From positions 1 to 64,000 of the forward strand of contig WGNA01000011.1 in assembly GCA_016124755.1 (NCBI GenBank): 64,000 nucleotides of DNA. Direction: 5' to 3'. Source of the DNA: Bacteroidota bacterium (lineage in GTDB: Bacteria; Bacteroidota; Bacteroidia; NS11-12g; UBA9320). How positions within the stretch are numbered: position 1 is the first letter of the stretch; every line of letters starts with the position of its first letter. A program made the position numbers and the translations under genes. The notes beneath the pieces were generated by a model that made no database searches, was not told the origin of the DNA, and was given only the letters and a program-made list of their open reading frames with translations. Positions 48,592 through 58,130 of this stretch are shown here, piece after piece.

Positions 48592-50829
48592 ATGAAAAAG
48601 ACAGTATTCACCTTATTGATGTTGACTTTCCTTTCCGGTTTTATGATGAAGGCTTTTGCCCAGTATCCGGAAATTACCATCAAGCAGCTTCAATATGTTT
48701 CGCCTGAAGACCTCGCAAGTTGTAACGACACTTCATCTTACTTTAATGATACCGTAACGGTTGTCGGAGTTGTGGTTGCCGATGCAAACCTGATCGATGT
48801 TCCCTCATCATCTGTGCAGGGAAAATTCAGACCTTTTGTTCATATTATGGACACAGCAAACGGCGGACAGGGGGGCGACTTTCACGGAGTTGAAGTAATG
48901 GGAGTTTACAGCGATGCTTCCGGAAATCAACTTCCCGTAAACGACGTATATAACCTGTATGCCGGGATGATCGTAAAAGTTACCGGAATTGTGCACCGAT
49001 ACCTCGGAGAAACAGAATTTGATGTTCTGAATAATTCTTCGATTACGGTTTTGGGAAGCATGTCGAAACCGGAACCGATCGTAGTTGACCTGGGAAAACT
49101 TAACGACAACACCCGAACAAATAAACTTCCTACCGGTGAAGAATTCGAAGGTTCGTTTGTGGAATTGCAAAACCTCACAGTAACCGCTATTTATAATTTT
49201 AGCGGTAATCGTGTGAGTTTCGATGTTACCGATCAGAACGGAAATGTGATGAATGTGTCGGACCAGTTTTTTGTTCAGAAAACATCCAGTTATACAACAA
49301 CCCGATCATCTGCACCGCAAAAACAAGGTTCTTTTAAAGCACCTGTTGTCGGAACCAAATTCGATTATATCCGCGGAATAATTCTTCACTCAGAAAACGG
49401 CTGTACAGGAAATTCAAGCGGACGCGGATACGAGATCGATCCGTTCGATGCGAGCCATTATAAAATTGGTGTAACACCTCCGAGCATTACCGAAATAGTG
49501 CGCACTCCGCTTGTTCCGAAGGACAATGAAAAAGTTACCATTTCTGCCAAGATTGTAGATTTCGACGGAACCGTTCAATCGGCTAAATTTTATTACTCTG
49601 CCAACATGAGCGATACGTACGACAAGTTTACGGAAGTGGTAATGACGCTTAAATCCGGAACCACCGATACATATTTGGCTGAAATTCCGATGAACTCAGA
49701 AGGAACTGTGGTTCGCTATTACATCTCTTCAACTGATGATGCCAACCAGACAAGCTATGCTCCGTTTGCCGCGAATTCTACAACCGATCCGGATTTTATG
49801 TTTTATACCGTTCGAAATGGCGGTCTGGCGATTTCCGATGTTCAGAAAGTGTTGTCGGTAACGCGTGATGCCTCACCATTCCTCAATCAGGTGGTTACAG
49901 TTACCGGAGTTGTTACGGCAAGTGCTAAATCATACGATCTTGAAAGCATTTACATTCAGGATCCGAATGAAACCGAATGGGCAGGAATCAAATGTCAGGG
50001 CAATTCTGATCTGATCAAATTGTACAGAGGTGAAGAAGTAACCGTTACCGGAACCGTTGCCGAAAGTTTTGGTTTCACTGTGTTGAACGTTACGAAAGTG
50101 GTAAAAACCGGCAATGATAAAACGGTTTCCATCACCACAATTGATCCTTCTGATTCTGCCTTTTACAACAGCCACGACTGTGAAAAATACGAAGGAATGC
50201 TCGTGGGTCTGATTAACAAAGCCGGAGGAAAAATCTATGTTTCCAATCCAAAACTGAGCGCGTTTGGTGAGTATCTGGTTTCGACTAATGAGAATGCATC
50301 TTACGGAAAGTCCAGAAGAATTCAGGCGGGTATTCAGAATACGAATAATGCCAGCAGTTTGTGGGTTTCCCTCGTGAGCGACACAGCTTTAAAATCAACA
50401 GACGGAGCCATGAATGTTCCGGCGATTGCTGTTACCAAAGGAATGTCGTTCGATACAATTGTTGGAATGTTCTATTACGGATTCAGCAACTACAGCATTC
50501 TTCCCAGAAACAACGACGACTTCAAAGGATCGAGCGTTACGCTTGAGCCGGCCGATTATCCTCAAAAAGTTTCTGTTGCCAATATCGCGATTCCGGGAGT
50601 GAACATTTATCCGAACCCTGCTACGGATCATTTAAATGTTGATGTTCCTGCTCAGTTTACGGGAATAAATGCTGTAATATATGGCATCGATGGTAAGAGA
50701 TATACTTCCAATTCTGTTAATGGAATCACTCAGATTGATGTGCAGTCTTTGAATTCCGGTATGTATATTCTTCGATTGGAAGACAGCAATGGTCAGGTTC
50801 TCGGATCTGTGCGTTGGGTTAAAAACTGA
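48592..50829 (+). CDS. Secreted OB-fold-containing protein with T9SS type A sorting domain
   Basis: 745 residues from the ATG at 48592; the frame opens at 48544, but the true signal peptide starts MKKTVFTLLMLTFL and cleaves at AFA|QYPE. Residues of about 20-170 and 425-560 look like two OB-fold-type domains (VVADANLIDVPSS, GMIVKVTGIVHRYLGETEFD; VVTVTGVVTASAKSYDLESI), similar to DUF5689/nucleic-acid-binding OB domains in exported Bacteroidota proteins. An Ig-like domain lies between them. The last 80 residues form a type A sorting domain (VNIYPNPATDHLNVDV, SLNSGMYILRLED). Ligand unknown. It lies 47 bp after the upstream gene. Confidence 0.85.
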   Translation: MKKTVFTLLMLTFLSGFMMKAFAQYPEITIKQLQYVSPEDLASCNDTSSYFNDTVTVVGVVVADANLIDVPSSSVQGKFRPFVHIMDTANGGQGGDFHGVEVMGVYSDASGNQLPVNDVYNLYAGMIVKVTGIVHRYLGETEFDVLNNSSITVLGSMSKPEPIVVDLGKLNDNTRTNKLPTGEEFEGSFVELQNLTVTAIYNFSGNRVSFDVTDQNGNVMNVSDQFFVQKTSSYTTTRSSAPQKQGSFKAPVVGTKFDYIRGIILHSENGCTGNSSGRGYEIDPFDASHYKIGVTPPSITEIVRTPLVPKDNEKVTISAKIVDFDGTVQSAKFYYSANMSDTYDKFTEVVMTLKSGTTDTYLAEIPMNSEGTVVRYYISSTDDANQTSYAPFAANSTTDPDFMFYTVRNGGLAISDVQKVLSVTRDASPFLNQVVTVTGVVTASAKSYDLESIYIQDPNETEWAGIKCQGNSDLIKLYRGEEVTVTGTVAESFGFTVLNVTKVVKTGNDKTVSITTIDPSDSAFYNSHDCEKYEGMLVGLINKAGGKIYVSNPKLSAFGEYLVSTNENASYGKSRRIQAGIQNTNNASSLWVSLVSDTALKSTDGAMNVPAIAVTKGMSFDTIVGMFYYGFSNYSILPRNNDDFKGSSVTLEPADYPQKVSVANIAIPGVNIYPNPATDHLNVDVPAQFTGINAVIYGIDGKRYTSNSVNGITQIDVQSLNSGMYILRLEDSNGQVLGSVRWVKN

Positions 50830-50864
50830 TTTTACCTTTAAACCAAATCAGTCTAAGCCACACA

Positions 50865-52298
50865 ATGATAAAGGTATCAGCAGTTCTTACCGCACTTGCA
50901 TTTCTCGTTCTGATAAACGGATGCAAGCCGGATGAACCGGTCGGGAATCAGGCTCCTGATACCTTTATTTCTGTTGAAAGAATTGATCGTTCCGGAGAAA
51001 ACAGACTCAATACAAGTGTGTATCTCAGTTGGTACGGAACCGATCAGGATGGTTTTATTACCGGATATGAATATTCTACTAATCAGGTGGACTGGTATCC
51101 GACACAAAGACGCGACAGCACATTTAAATTCAGTATTGATCCCGGACAAGACACGGCCGATATTGAGTTTTATGTTCGCTCCATTGATGATAAGGCGGAG
51201 AAAGATCCGACTCCGGCCTATCTGAAAGTTCCATTGAGAAATTCGCCTCCGGAAGTTTCTTTCGACTCTAAAAGTTTTCCTGCCGATACGGCTTTTTGTG
51301 TGGTAACATTCCGATGGAATTTCAGCGACCCAGACGGAGATAACACAGTTGCAAAAGCCGAATTAAAACTAAACAACGGCAATTGGATCGAAATCGACCG
51401 AAGCAAAATCATGATCAGTTTGCGGGCGAAGGATCCTACGAAAACCGGTTCCACTCAGGCTGACTTGTTTTACAATACTGATAAGAATTCTGCCTTGAGC
51501 GTCGATGGATTTGTGAGCGGAGGTTCAAATACTATTTACCTGCGTGTTCAGGATCAGGCAGGAACTGTGAGTGAAATTGATACATCAAATGTTGTTTTTG
51601 TTCGAAATCAAACCAGCGATTTATTGCTCATCAGCGGTCAGCCGCCGAATGTGAATTCGGTTTATAAAAATCTGGTATCAAAAACATACGGAAAGATTGA
51701 TGCGGTGGATTTTGCCGAAAGTCAGGGTGCATATCAACCCAAATTCTGGAATCCGACTTTTACCCTTTTAACCGGTTTGTACGACAAGCTGGTTTTCAAT
51801 TGTGATCAGTCTTTATTCTCAAATCCCATGACCGGGCAATCCGGATTATTGCTGGAATTCGCATCCGAAGTTCTGCAGAATTACACCGATGGCGGCGGTA
51901 AGTCTTTTATCATAACGAGTTTTCCGGCTGGCTTTACTCCGGAAAATATTCGGGGAGCACTTCCGGTCGACAGCCTGTCAACTACCAGCGGTCAGGCTGT
52001 TATTAATAAAGATTCAGCGGTTTATTCTTCGGTTTCCGGTTGGCCGGTTCTGCGACCTTCGAACCTGATTTTAGGTGTTGATCCGTTTGTGCCAACTGCG
52101 GATGCCGAACCACTTTACCGGGCGACCTTAACGAAATACGGTGCGTGGAGCGGCCCGGATGTAGTGGCGGCAAGAAGAAGAACAGCCGGTAAAACCAAAC
52201 AGGTTTTTTTTAGTGTTGAAGTGTATTTGCTGAATAAAGATCAGAGTGTGGTGGAGGCGGTTTTCGATAAAGTTTTAAATCAGGAGTTCAACTGGTGA
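50865..52298 (+). CDS. Lipoprotein with Ig/fibronectin-like domain (hypothetical)
   Basis: A 477-residue lipoprotein; the lipobox INGC gives Cys20, followed by KPDE, close to the surface export signal (Lys plus acidic residues) but with an inserted Pro. Residues of about 30-150 form an Ig/Fn3-like unit (YLSWYGTDQDGFITGYEYST), and a second beta domain follows. The C-terminal half, from DLLLISGQPPNVNSVYKN to LVFNCDQSLFSN and FIITSFPAG, may be an alpha/beta glutamine-amidotransferase-like fold, which is an inference. It lies 35 bp after the OB-fold gene, and its stop overlaps the TonB receptor start by 4 bp. Confidence 0.75.
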   Translation: MIKVSAVLTALAFLVLINGCKPDEPVGNQAPDTFISVERIDRSGENRLNTSVYLSWYGTDQDGFITGYEYSTNQVDWYPTQRRDSTFKFSIDPGQDTADIEFYVRSIDDKAEKDPTPAYLKVPLRNSPPEVSFDSKSFPADTAFCVVTFRWNFSDPDGDNTVAKAELKLNNGNWIEIDRSKIMISLRAKDPTKTGSTQADLFYNTDKNSALSVDGFVSGGSNTIYLRVQDQAGTVSEIDTSNVVFVRNQTSDLLLISGQPPNVNSVYKNLVSKTYGKIDAVDFAESQGAYQPKFWNPTFTLLTGLYDKLVFNCDQSLFSNPMTGQSGLLLEFASEVLQNYTDGGGKSFIITSFPAGFTPENIRGALPVDSLSTTSGQAVINKDSAVYSSVSGWPVLRPSNLILGVDPFVPTADAEPLYRATLTKYGAWSGPDVVAARRRTAGKTKQVFFSVEVYLLNKDQSVVEAVFDKVLNQEFNW

Positions 52299-55123
52299 AA
52301 AGAATACTCCATATCCTATTCGCTTTCCTTCCGGGATTCATTGCTTCTGCACAGGATCAGACGAAAGGAACTTTAACCGGAGTGGTAAAGGATGCTCACA
52401 ACGGAGAAGTATTGCCCAACGCAACAGTTCATTTAGTGGGGTCGTACTTCGGCACCATCGGTAATTCTGATGGAACCTATCTCATTACCGGCATTAAACC
52501 CGGAGATTATACAGTGAGTATTCAGTACATCGGATTTGCCGAAAGACAATACACCGGAATACGCATTAAAGCCGGAGAAACCACAACGCTCAATGCTACG
52601 CTCGACCCATTAGATAACACACTTACTCAGGTTGAAGTAGTGGGTAAAAAAGGATTGGTGAAACTCGATGAAGCCGATTCGAAGGTTGTGATCGGGCAGA
52701 AAGAAATCGGGGAAATGAACACCCGCGACGTAAAGGAAGTGGTTGCTATGCAGGCAGGCGTTTCCAAAACCACAGACGGGCTCCAGATTCGGGGCGCGAG
52801 AGTTTACGAGACGCAATTTGTGGTTGATAATATTACCGCTCAGGACCCTTTGGCCGGTACCGGATTTGGTCTGGAAGTGAGTAGTGGTTCGATTGCCGAA
52901 ATGGAAATTTATACCGGTGGAAGTGGGGCGGAATACAGCAACGGTTCTGCCGGGGTAATCTCAACTACGATTAAAGAAGGTACCGAACATTTTGAAATCG
53001 CCGGAATGTGGCAAAGCGATCATCTGGGATTTATAAAAGCGCCGTGGCAATGGAATACCGACATCGGGGAATTCAGCATTGCCGGTGCGATTCCGGGGAC
53101 AAATAAAAAGGTTACTGTTTTTAACAATATCACTATGCGGCTTACCGACACCTATTTTGGTTCGGTTGCCAATCAGCTTCACAGTTCTATTTTTAAAAAT
53201 GATTCTTTCTGGGCTCCGAGAGAAGACAACCAGTTCACTCACACATTAAAGATTGCCTGGAAGGTGAATTCGGGAACGAAGATCACCATCACGAATCAGC
53301 ACAGTCTGGCCATCAATCAGAATACACGAACACTACAGATTGTGGGGTTCTCTTCGATTCTCACACCGGGTTACCAGTTCGAAAGAAGTCTCAATCTTGA
53401 CAACGCAACAACGTATTCACATCAGTCGAACCTCACGGCTATTAATATTCAACACCCGCTCAGCAAGAAAACAGTATTGCACGCAACGTTTGGCAGGTTG
53501 TTTACGAATCTGAGGGCAGATGCGAACGGACGACCTTTCAGAACCCAAACCGTTGACGGAATTTTTGATGAATACTCAATTGTTACCGATCCGGTTACGG
53601 TTTTTAATCCGGGTGACAACATTCAATATGTACTGCCGGGGCCGGGATTAATTAACAATGGCGGAATTTCCGGAACCTGGCACGATCACTATGCAAGCGA
53701 GTACACCATCAAATTTGCACTCAATATTTATCCGGATAACAAGGTGAACCGTATTAGTGTGGGCTGGGAACAAAAATTCAATCATTACCAATGGGTTGAT
53801 GTTTACAAACCCTGGGTGGGCGCGCCGATCGCTATTAATGACACACTTACAACTCCATCGATTTCAATTGGTTCGAGCAACGATATCTGGAATGTTAAAC
53901 CGAACGACGGCGGCATTTATGTATCCGACAAAATATCGTACAAAGGCATTATTGCGAATCTCGGAATGCGCTTTAATTACTGGGCTCCGGGGAAATTTGC
54001 CGACGACGCGGTGAACAATCCGAACGCACCGGTGATCGATCAGATCCGGGAGGATTACATGAAACACACTGTGGGTTTATTCGGACTTCGTTACAAAATG
54101 CGGTTGCTGCCGAAAGTGAATGTGAGTTTCCCGGTAACTTCAAACAACTCGCTGTACTTTAATTATTCGCATTCGATGCGGCTTCCTCATCCGAGGTTTG
54201 TTTACGCCGGTCTGGATCCCGAGTATCAGGATCGTTCGTTCTTGTCGAATCTCGGAAACCCCGATTTAAATCCGGAAGTGAACGTGTCGTATGAAGTCGG
54301 GTATAAAACACAAATCAATAAAGACTTTGCAGTAACGATTTCGGCTTACAACAACAACCGTTTTGATTACATCGTGAGCCGCAGTGTAATTGTGAAAGAT
54401 CAAACCGGGCGGCCGGTTACCAAAACCATGTATATCAATCAGGATTATGCGAAGATTCAGGGAACCGAATTCACAATGAATTACCGCGTTTCCGAATACC
54501 TGCGGTTTTTCTGGAATGTTACGTATCAGGTAGCAAGAGGTAAATCGAATTCTGCTCGTGAGTCCAGTTTGCAGATTGCTCAAACAGGTGAAGTGCCGTT
54601 GAGTACCGAACAATATCTCGCGTGGGACCGACCCTGGAATATGACGGCCGGAATTGCTTTAACCTACGATACATCTATTCATTGGATGCCGGTTTGGCTG
54701 AAGGGAACGCAGTTGTTTATCTCAAACAGTTATCAATCCGGCTACCGGTACACACCACAGGCAGCCGATGGTTATAATGATTTGGGAAGACCACTTTATA
54801 CGCCGATTACAACAGCATATCTGAGCGAACGGGGAACACCCTGGATAAACACCGATATTAAAATTAACCGGACACTTCATTTCACAAAGCGGAAGGGCAA
54901 CGGCATTACATTGAGTGTGGAGGTTCGTAACGCATTTAATATGAAGAATGCCCAGTTAATAAATCCGGTAACGGGCAGAGCGTACCAACCGGGAGACGAT
55001 GTCCCCACTGATTGGAGAGATCCCCGATATGTAGGACCGGAGGAAAGCGGAACACCTCCTAATAACCCGGCGCGGTATCTGGCACCACGACAAATTCTTT
55101 TCGGGTTGCGGTTCAGATTGTAA
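52295..55123 (+). CDS. TonB-dependent outer-membrane receptor
   Basis: A 942-residue receptor. The start is GTG at 52295, overlapping the upstream stop (GTGA), so translation is coupled. The signal peptide ends at IASA|Q. Residues of about 25-110 are a CarboxypepD_reg-like domain (TLTGVVKDAHNGEVLPNATV). The plug has DGLQIRGARVYETQFVVDNI and the barrel ends in QILFGLRFRL. No SusD homologue follows; instead the operon supplies a lipoprotein and two exported proteins. The ligand is not readable, and the plug does not look siderophore-like. Confidence 0.92.
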   Translation: MKRILHILFAFLPGFIASAQDQTKGTLTGVVKDAHNGEVLPNATVHLVGSYFGTIGNSDGTYLITGIKPGDYTVSIQYIGFAERQYTGIRIKAGETTTLNATLDPLDNTLTQVEVVGKKGLVKLDEADSKVVIGQKEIGEMNTRDVKEVVAMQAGVSKTTDGLQIRGARVYETQFVVDNITAQDPLAGTGFGLEVSSGSIAEMEIYTGGSGAEYSNGSAGVISTTIKEGTEHFEIAGMWQSDHLGFIKAPWQWNTDIGEFSIAGAIPGTNKKVTVFNNITMRLTDTYFGSVANQLHSSIFKNDSFWAPREDNQFTHTLKIAWKVNSGTKITITNQHSLAINQNTRTLQIVGFSSILTPGYQFERSLNLDNATTYSHQSNLTAINIQHPLSKKTVLHATFGRLFTNLRADANGRPFRTQTVDGIFDEYSIVTDPVTVFNPGDNIQYVLPGPGLINNGGISGTWHDHYASEYTIKFALNIYPDNKVNRISVGWEQKFNHYQWVDVYKPWVGAPIAINDTLTTPSISIGSSNDIWNVKPNDGGIYVSDKISYKGIIANLGMRFNYWAPGKFADDAVNNPNAPVIDQIREDYMKHTVGLFGLRYKMRLLPKVNVSFPVTSNNSLYFNYSHSMRLPHPRFVYAGLDPEYQDRSFLSNLGNPDLNPEVNVSYEVGYKTQINKDFAVTISAYNNNRFDYIVSRSVIVKDQTGRPVTKTMYINQDYAKIQGTEFTMNYRVSEYLRFFWNVTYQVARGKSNSARESSLQIAQTGEVPLSTEQYLAWDRPWNMTAGIALTYDTSIHWMPVWLKGTQLFISNSYQSGYRYTPQAADGYNDLGRPLYTPITTAYLSERGTPWINTDIKINRTLHFTKRKGNGITLSVEVRNAFNMKNAQLINPVTGRAYQPGDDVPTDWRDPRYVGPEESGTPPNNPARYLAPRQILFGLRFRL

Positions 55124-55328
55124 AAATTTAAATCCCTTTTTGAATAACAGAGGTATAAAATTGTCTCAATATGGGATAATTGATTCGTGCTTTGTTTTTA
55201 ATTTAATTCTGTAAATAAGCGACTTAGTTGTTTATGTGTCGGTTGGCATGTGTGTTGGCCATCGGGGAGAATTAATACTACTCGCATGTTTGAAAAATTA
55301 TTAATCCTCATCGGAATCCGTGTTATGC

Positions 55329-55344
55329 CTCATTTTAAAATGAG
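55329..55344. repeat. 16-bp perfect palindrome
   Basis: CTCATTTTAAAATGAG reads the same on both strands. It is 206 bp after the TonB receptor stop and far from any start codon. The role is unknown. Confidence 0.5.
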
Positions 55345-55605
55345 CATTGCTAATCTGCAAAATCCGGGAATCCAATCCAACCCTTCCATTATTATCAGAC
55401 CTGTTTTTGTTCCGAATGGTGTGGAATAAATGCATCTGATAAAAATTAAAAATAATCCGGTTTATTAATTCGGGCAATTACAAGTTGCCTCAAACAAAAG
55501 TGTAGAATTATCTTAAAGACATTCTCAAAATCACGAATCAATGCAGTCGTATTTGTGAGAAAAGAAGCGGGTGAAAAACACTCGTATTATCACACACCAA
55601 GAGAG

Positions 55606-55631
55606 AAGGCAGGCGAAAGTCTGCCTTTTTT
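55606..55631 (+). terminator. Intrinsic terminator before the AlkD-like gene
   Basis: AAGGCAG, loop GCGAAAGT, CTGCCTT, then a T-run to 55631. It lies 34 bp upstream of the next start codon and 483 bp after the TonB receptor stop. Confidence 0.75.
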
Positions 55632-55664
55632 TTATTTTGCAATGCGCAACGTTTTTTAAGCAGG

Positions 55665-56411
55665 ATGAGTCACATTAAAACAGGTGCAGAAAAACCAAAA
55701 GCAATGACACTGGATGAGGTAATGGTGGAACTGGAATCCTTCGGAAAGGAATCACACCGAAAAATCTATCAGAATCACGGGGCAAACGTTCCCGTGTTTG
55801 GTGTTCCGGTCGGGGATATGAAGAAAATCCAGAAGAAGATTAAAAAGAACCATGAACTCTCCCTTCAGCTTTTTAATACGGGTAACGGAGATGCGATGTA
55901 TTTCGCCGGGCTTATTGCCGATGAAAAGCAAATCACAAAGGAGGATCTCGAGAATTGGGCGCGGTCATCCACGTGGTACATGACCAGTGAATACACAGTA
56001 CCGTGGGTAACCGCAGAGAGTTCTTTTGCACTGGAACTCGGGTTAAAATGGATCGATGATCCGGAAGAAAATGTTCAGACCAGCGGTTGGTCAACACTCT
56101 CGTCCTGGATTTCTATCACGCCGGACGAAGAGATCGATAAGAAGTTGTTTTCGGCATTACTGGATCGGGTTGAAAAATCCATTCATTCGGCAAAGAACCG
56201 CGTGCGTTATACCATGAATGCGTTTGTGATTTCCGTAGGATCTTACATTCCGGATTTAACGGAGAAAGCACTAAATGCCGGAAAAAATATTGGAAAGGTT
56301 CAGGTTGAAATGGGAGGAACTGCCTGCAAAGTTCCCGTGATACCGGATTATATTAAGAAAGTTGCTGATAAGGGGTATATCGGCAAAAAACGCAAAGAAG
56401 CGAGGTGTTAA
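55665..56411 (+). CDS. AlkD-like DNA alkylation repair protein
   Basis: A 248-residue, all-alpha protein of the AlkD/HEAT-repeat DNA glycosylase group. Repeated helices are seen, with AMYFAGLIADEKQITKEDLE, WYMTSEYTVPWVTAESSFAL, GWSTLSSWISI and NRVRYTMNAFVISVGSYIPD. Trp and Asp residues in these helices contact alkylated bases in AlkD, but family members differ in activity, so glycosylase function is a transfer. There is no signal peptide. It lies just after a terminator and is convergent with the papain-like gene (6 bp between stop codons). Confidence 0.85.
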   Translation: MSHIKTGAEKPKAMTLDEVMVELESFGKESHRKIYQNHGANVPVFGVPVGDMKKIQKKIKKNHELSLQLFNTGNGDAMYFAGLIADEKQITKEDLENWARSSTWYMTSEYTVPWVTAESSFALELGLKWIDDPEENVQTSGWSTLSSWISITPDEEIDKKLFSALLDRVEKSIHSAKNRVRYTMNAFVISVGSYIPDLTEKALNAGKNIGKVQVEMGGTACKVPVIPDYIKKVADKGYIGKKRKEARC

Positions 56412-56417
56412 TCCTTC

Positions 56418-57941
56418 TTACTTCTTCCCGACTTCAATCATTACATACATCAAATCACCCGAATTTGAATCCGAATTAAAAGTGATCACATCGCCATCGG
56501 AATAATCAACGGTTAATGCATTTTTGTTTAAAACAGAATTAGCCTTTTTCTCATAAGTTCCGGAGGCTTTATTGATGCGCGAATTGATGTCTTGATAATC
56601 CAGTTCTTTTTTGCTGATCACCACGAGAATTCGATCTTCATTTCCAACTTCATCGGCCATCAGAGACTGATCTTTTGGAAACAATCGCGTTCCTACAATT
56701 CCGCAATACGGACTGTGTTTTTCGGTGTAGGGAAATAAAACATAACTGCTTCCGTCGGTTTCTTCTCCAAAAACATAAGTGTAACATTCAATGTTATTGG
56801 TGACTTCAATTTTAAAACGATCACCTTTGGTTACATCAGAAACCGTAGTGAAGAGATGATCTGTTTTGTGTTTCAGTTTGATATTTTTTTGAGAGGCATT
56901 GTCAACCAGACCGAATGAAATTTTTAACGCTTCCGGTTTTTCCGTGGTTGCATTTCCCATTGGATATAATCCGTATGCTTCTTTGGTGAAGAATTCAAAA
57001 TCTTTGTAACGAACCCAGCAAAATCCGCGATCTCCCCAATCTTCTCCCCAACTGTTCATGATCTGAAATGCGCCTCCTTCCAGATTGTCGTCGTACCCCA
57101 TAACACACATGGCATGACCTCCGAACTGATACATATTATAATCGCTTTGGGTCGGGTGCCACACTTTTTTACCGGTCATGGAAGACATAAAAGTTCCGCC
57201 CACCATCATACCGATTACCACCGGAGCGCCCTGAGCAATGTTCTGCCGGATGGCGTTAATATCGGTTGATCCCTGATTTTCCCATAGTCGTTGAAATCCT
57301 TTGGTTTTAAATTGAGACGCCTGTTGTAATTGTGATTGCGACGGTTTTCGGGTGCAGTCGTTCTCGTCATAACCGAAATCCCGCCACGGCAAAACACCTT
57401 TATTCAGCATAACTTCCATGGCATTTTGAATATAAGCGCCATTGCATCCCGGAAGAGAAATCTGGTTGTAAAGTGAAGCCGGACTGAAAGCCGATTGTGC
57501 CGGAGAATTACCGGTTGCGCGACTTTGCATAATGGATCGGGCGGCATATCCGCTGGCCCAGCCCACACAAGAACCCTGGCCTCCCTGATTTTTTCGGGGC
57601 GGACAAAATTCCTCCAAAGAAACCTTTGCCGGTAGGTCGTTTTTGTAACCGGCAGAAAGTGGTTCGTAGATTTCGCTTTTGGCATACATCTCCGGACTCA
57701 TTTCCAAACCTGTTGATAGCTGGAGATTTTCAGCCACCTGTTCCGTAAGATTCGGAAGTAGATTTCCTCCGAAGAAATACAGTCCTCCAATGATGACAAT
57801 GGCAGGAATCAATAGCTTCGGGCGTTTTATGAGAAAGGAAATCAATGCCGGCAAGAGAGCAATTAACGGATTACTCTTTCCTCCGGTACTCTTTTTTTTG
57901 TTTCCCGAACTTCCGGGATCATCTACCATTCGGATTGGCAT
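56418..57941 (-). CDS. Membrane-anchored papain-like (C1) protease with DUF4384 domain
   Basis: 507 residues from the ATG at 57941 (MPIRMVDDPGSSG). A Ser/Lys-rich N-terminus leads to one membrane helix at about 42-60. The C1 domain has the full active site: Gln119 and Cys125 (KNQGGQGSCVGWASGYAA), His276 (GGHAMCVMGYDD) and Asn296 (IMNSWGEDWGDRGFCW). A C-terminal domain of about 130 residues (VSDVTKGDRFKIEVTNNIEC, YVLFPYTEK) resembles DUF4384. The longer frame to 58028 adds 29 residues that do not fit. There is no pro-peptide of the usual kind. It is divergent from the SatD-like gene across the palindrome array. Confidence 0.9.
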   Translation of the reverse strand: MPIRMVDDPGSSGNKKKSTGGKSNPLIALLPALISFLIKRPKLLIPAIVIIGGLYFFGGNLLPNLTEQVAENLQLSTGLEMSPEMYAKSEIYEPLSAGYKNDLPAKVSLEEFCPPRKNQGGQGSCVGWASGYAARSIMQSRATGNSPAQSAFSPASLYNQISLPGCNGAYIQNAMEVMLNKGVLPWRDFGYDENDCTRKPSQSQLQQASQFKTKGFQRLWENQGSTDINAIRQNIAQGAPVVIGMMVGGTFMSSMTGKKVWHPTQSDYNMYQFGGHAMCVMGYDDNLEGGAFQIMNSWGEDWGDRGFCWVRYKDFEFFTKEAYGLYPMGNATTEKPEALKISFGLVDNASQKNIKLKHKTDHLFTTVSDVTKGDRFKIEVTNNIECYTYVFGEETDGSSYVLFPYTEKHSPYCGIVGTRLFPKDQSLMADEVGNEDRILVVISKKELDYQDINSRINKASGTYEKKANSVLNKNALTVDYSDGDVITFNSDSNSGDLMYVMIEVGKK

Positions 57942-58019
57942 ATTGGGGTAATTCTTTTGTTCTACTGCGATATTAAGAATGAATCGATAGCAAAGCATGA
58001 AAAATCTCCTGACAGAAAA

Positions 58020-58123
58020 TATCACCATATACAGCGATATTCCGGATTATCACCATATACGGTGATATTTTGAATTATCACCATTTACGGTGATATTTGA
58101 AATTATCACCATTTACGGTGATA
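58020..58123. promoter_or_regulatory. Array of four 20-bp palindromes at 28-bp period
   Basis: Units at 58020-58039, 58048-58067, 58076-58095 and 58104-58123. The inner three are perfect: TATCACC-N6-GGTGATA with centres ATATAC or ATTTAC. The first has two mismatches in its right arm (AGCGATA). The starts are exactly 28 bp apart, leaving 8-bp spacers. The last unit ends 7 bp before the ATG of the SatD-like gene. It is an operator array, probably for that gene's own product. Confidence 0.85.
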
Positions 58124-58130
58124 TTAGTAC

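Larger units (their letters stand above)
55124..55664. other. 541-bp intergenic region; possible small RNA or leader
   Basis: No ORF of note. A 16-bp perfect palindrome (CTCATTTTAAAATGAG, 55329-55344) sits in the middle. Near the 3' end, a small hairpin (CGGGTG, A-run, CACTCG; 55568-55584) is followed by a terminator at 55606-55631. The terminator precedes the AlkD-like gene, so the region could encode a short RNA of its own; no promoter consensus was found. Confidence 0.4.

Noticed and set aside
58020-58123. CRISPR array
   Set aside because: The repeats are short palindromes with 8-bp spacers that do not differ in the CRISPR way, and no cas gene is near.
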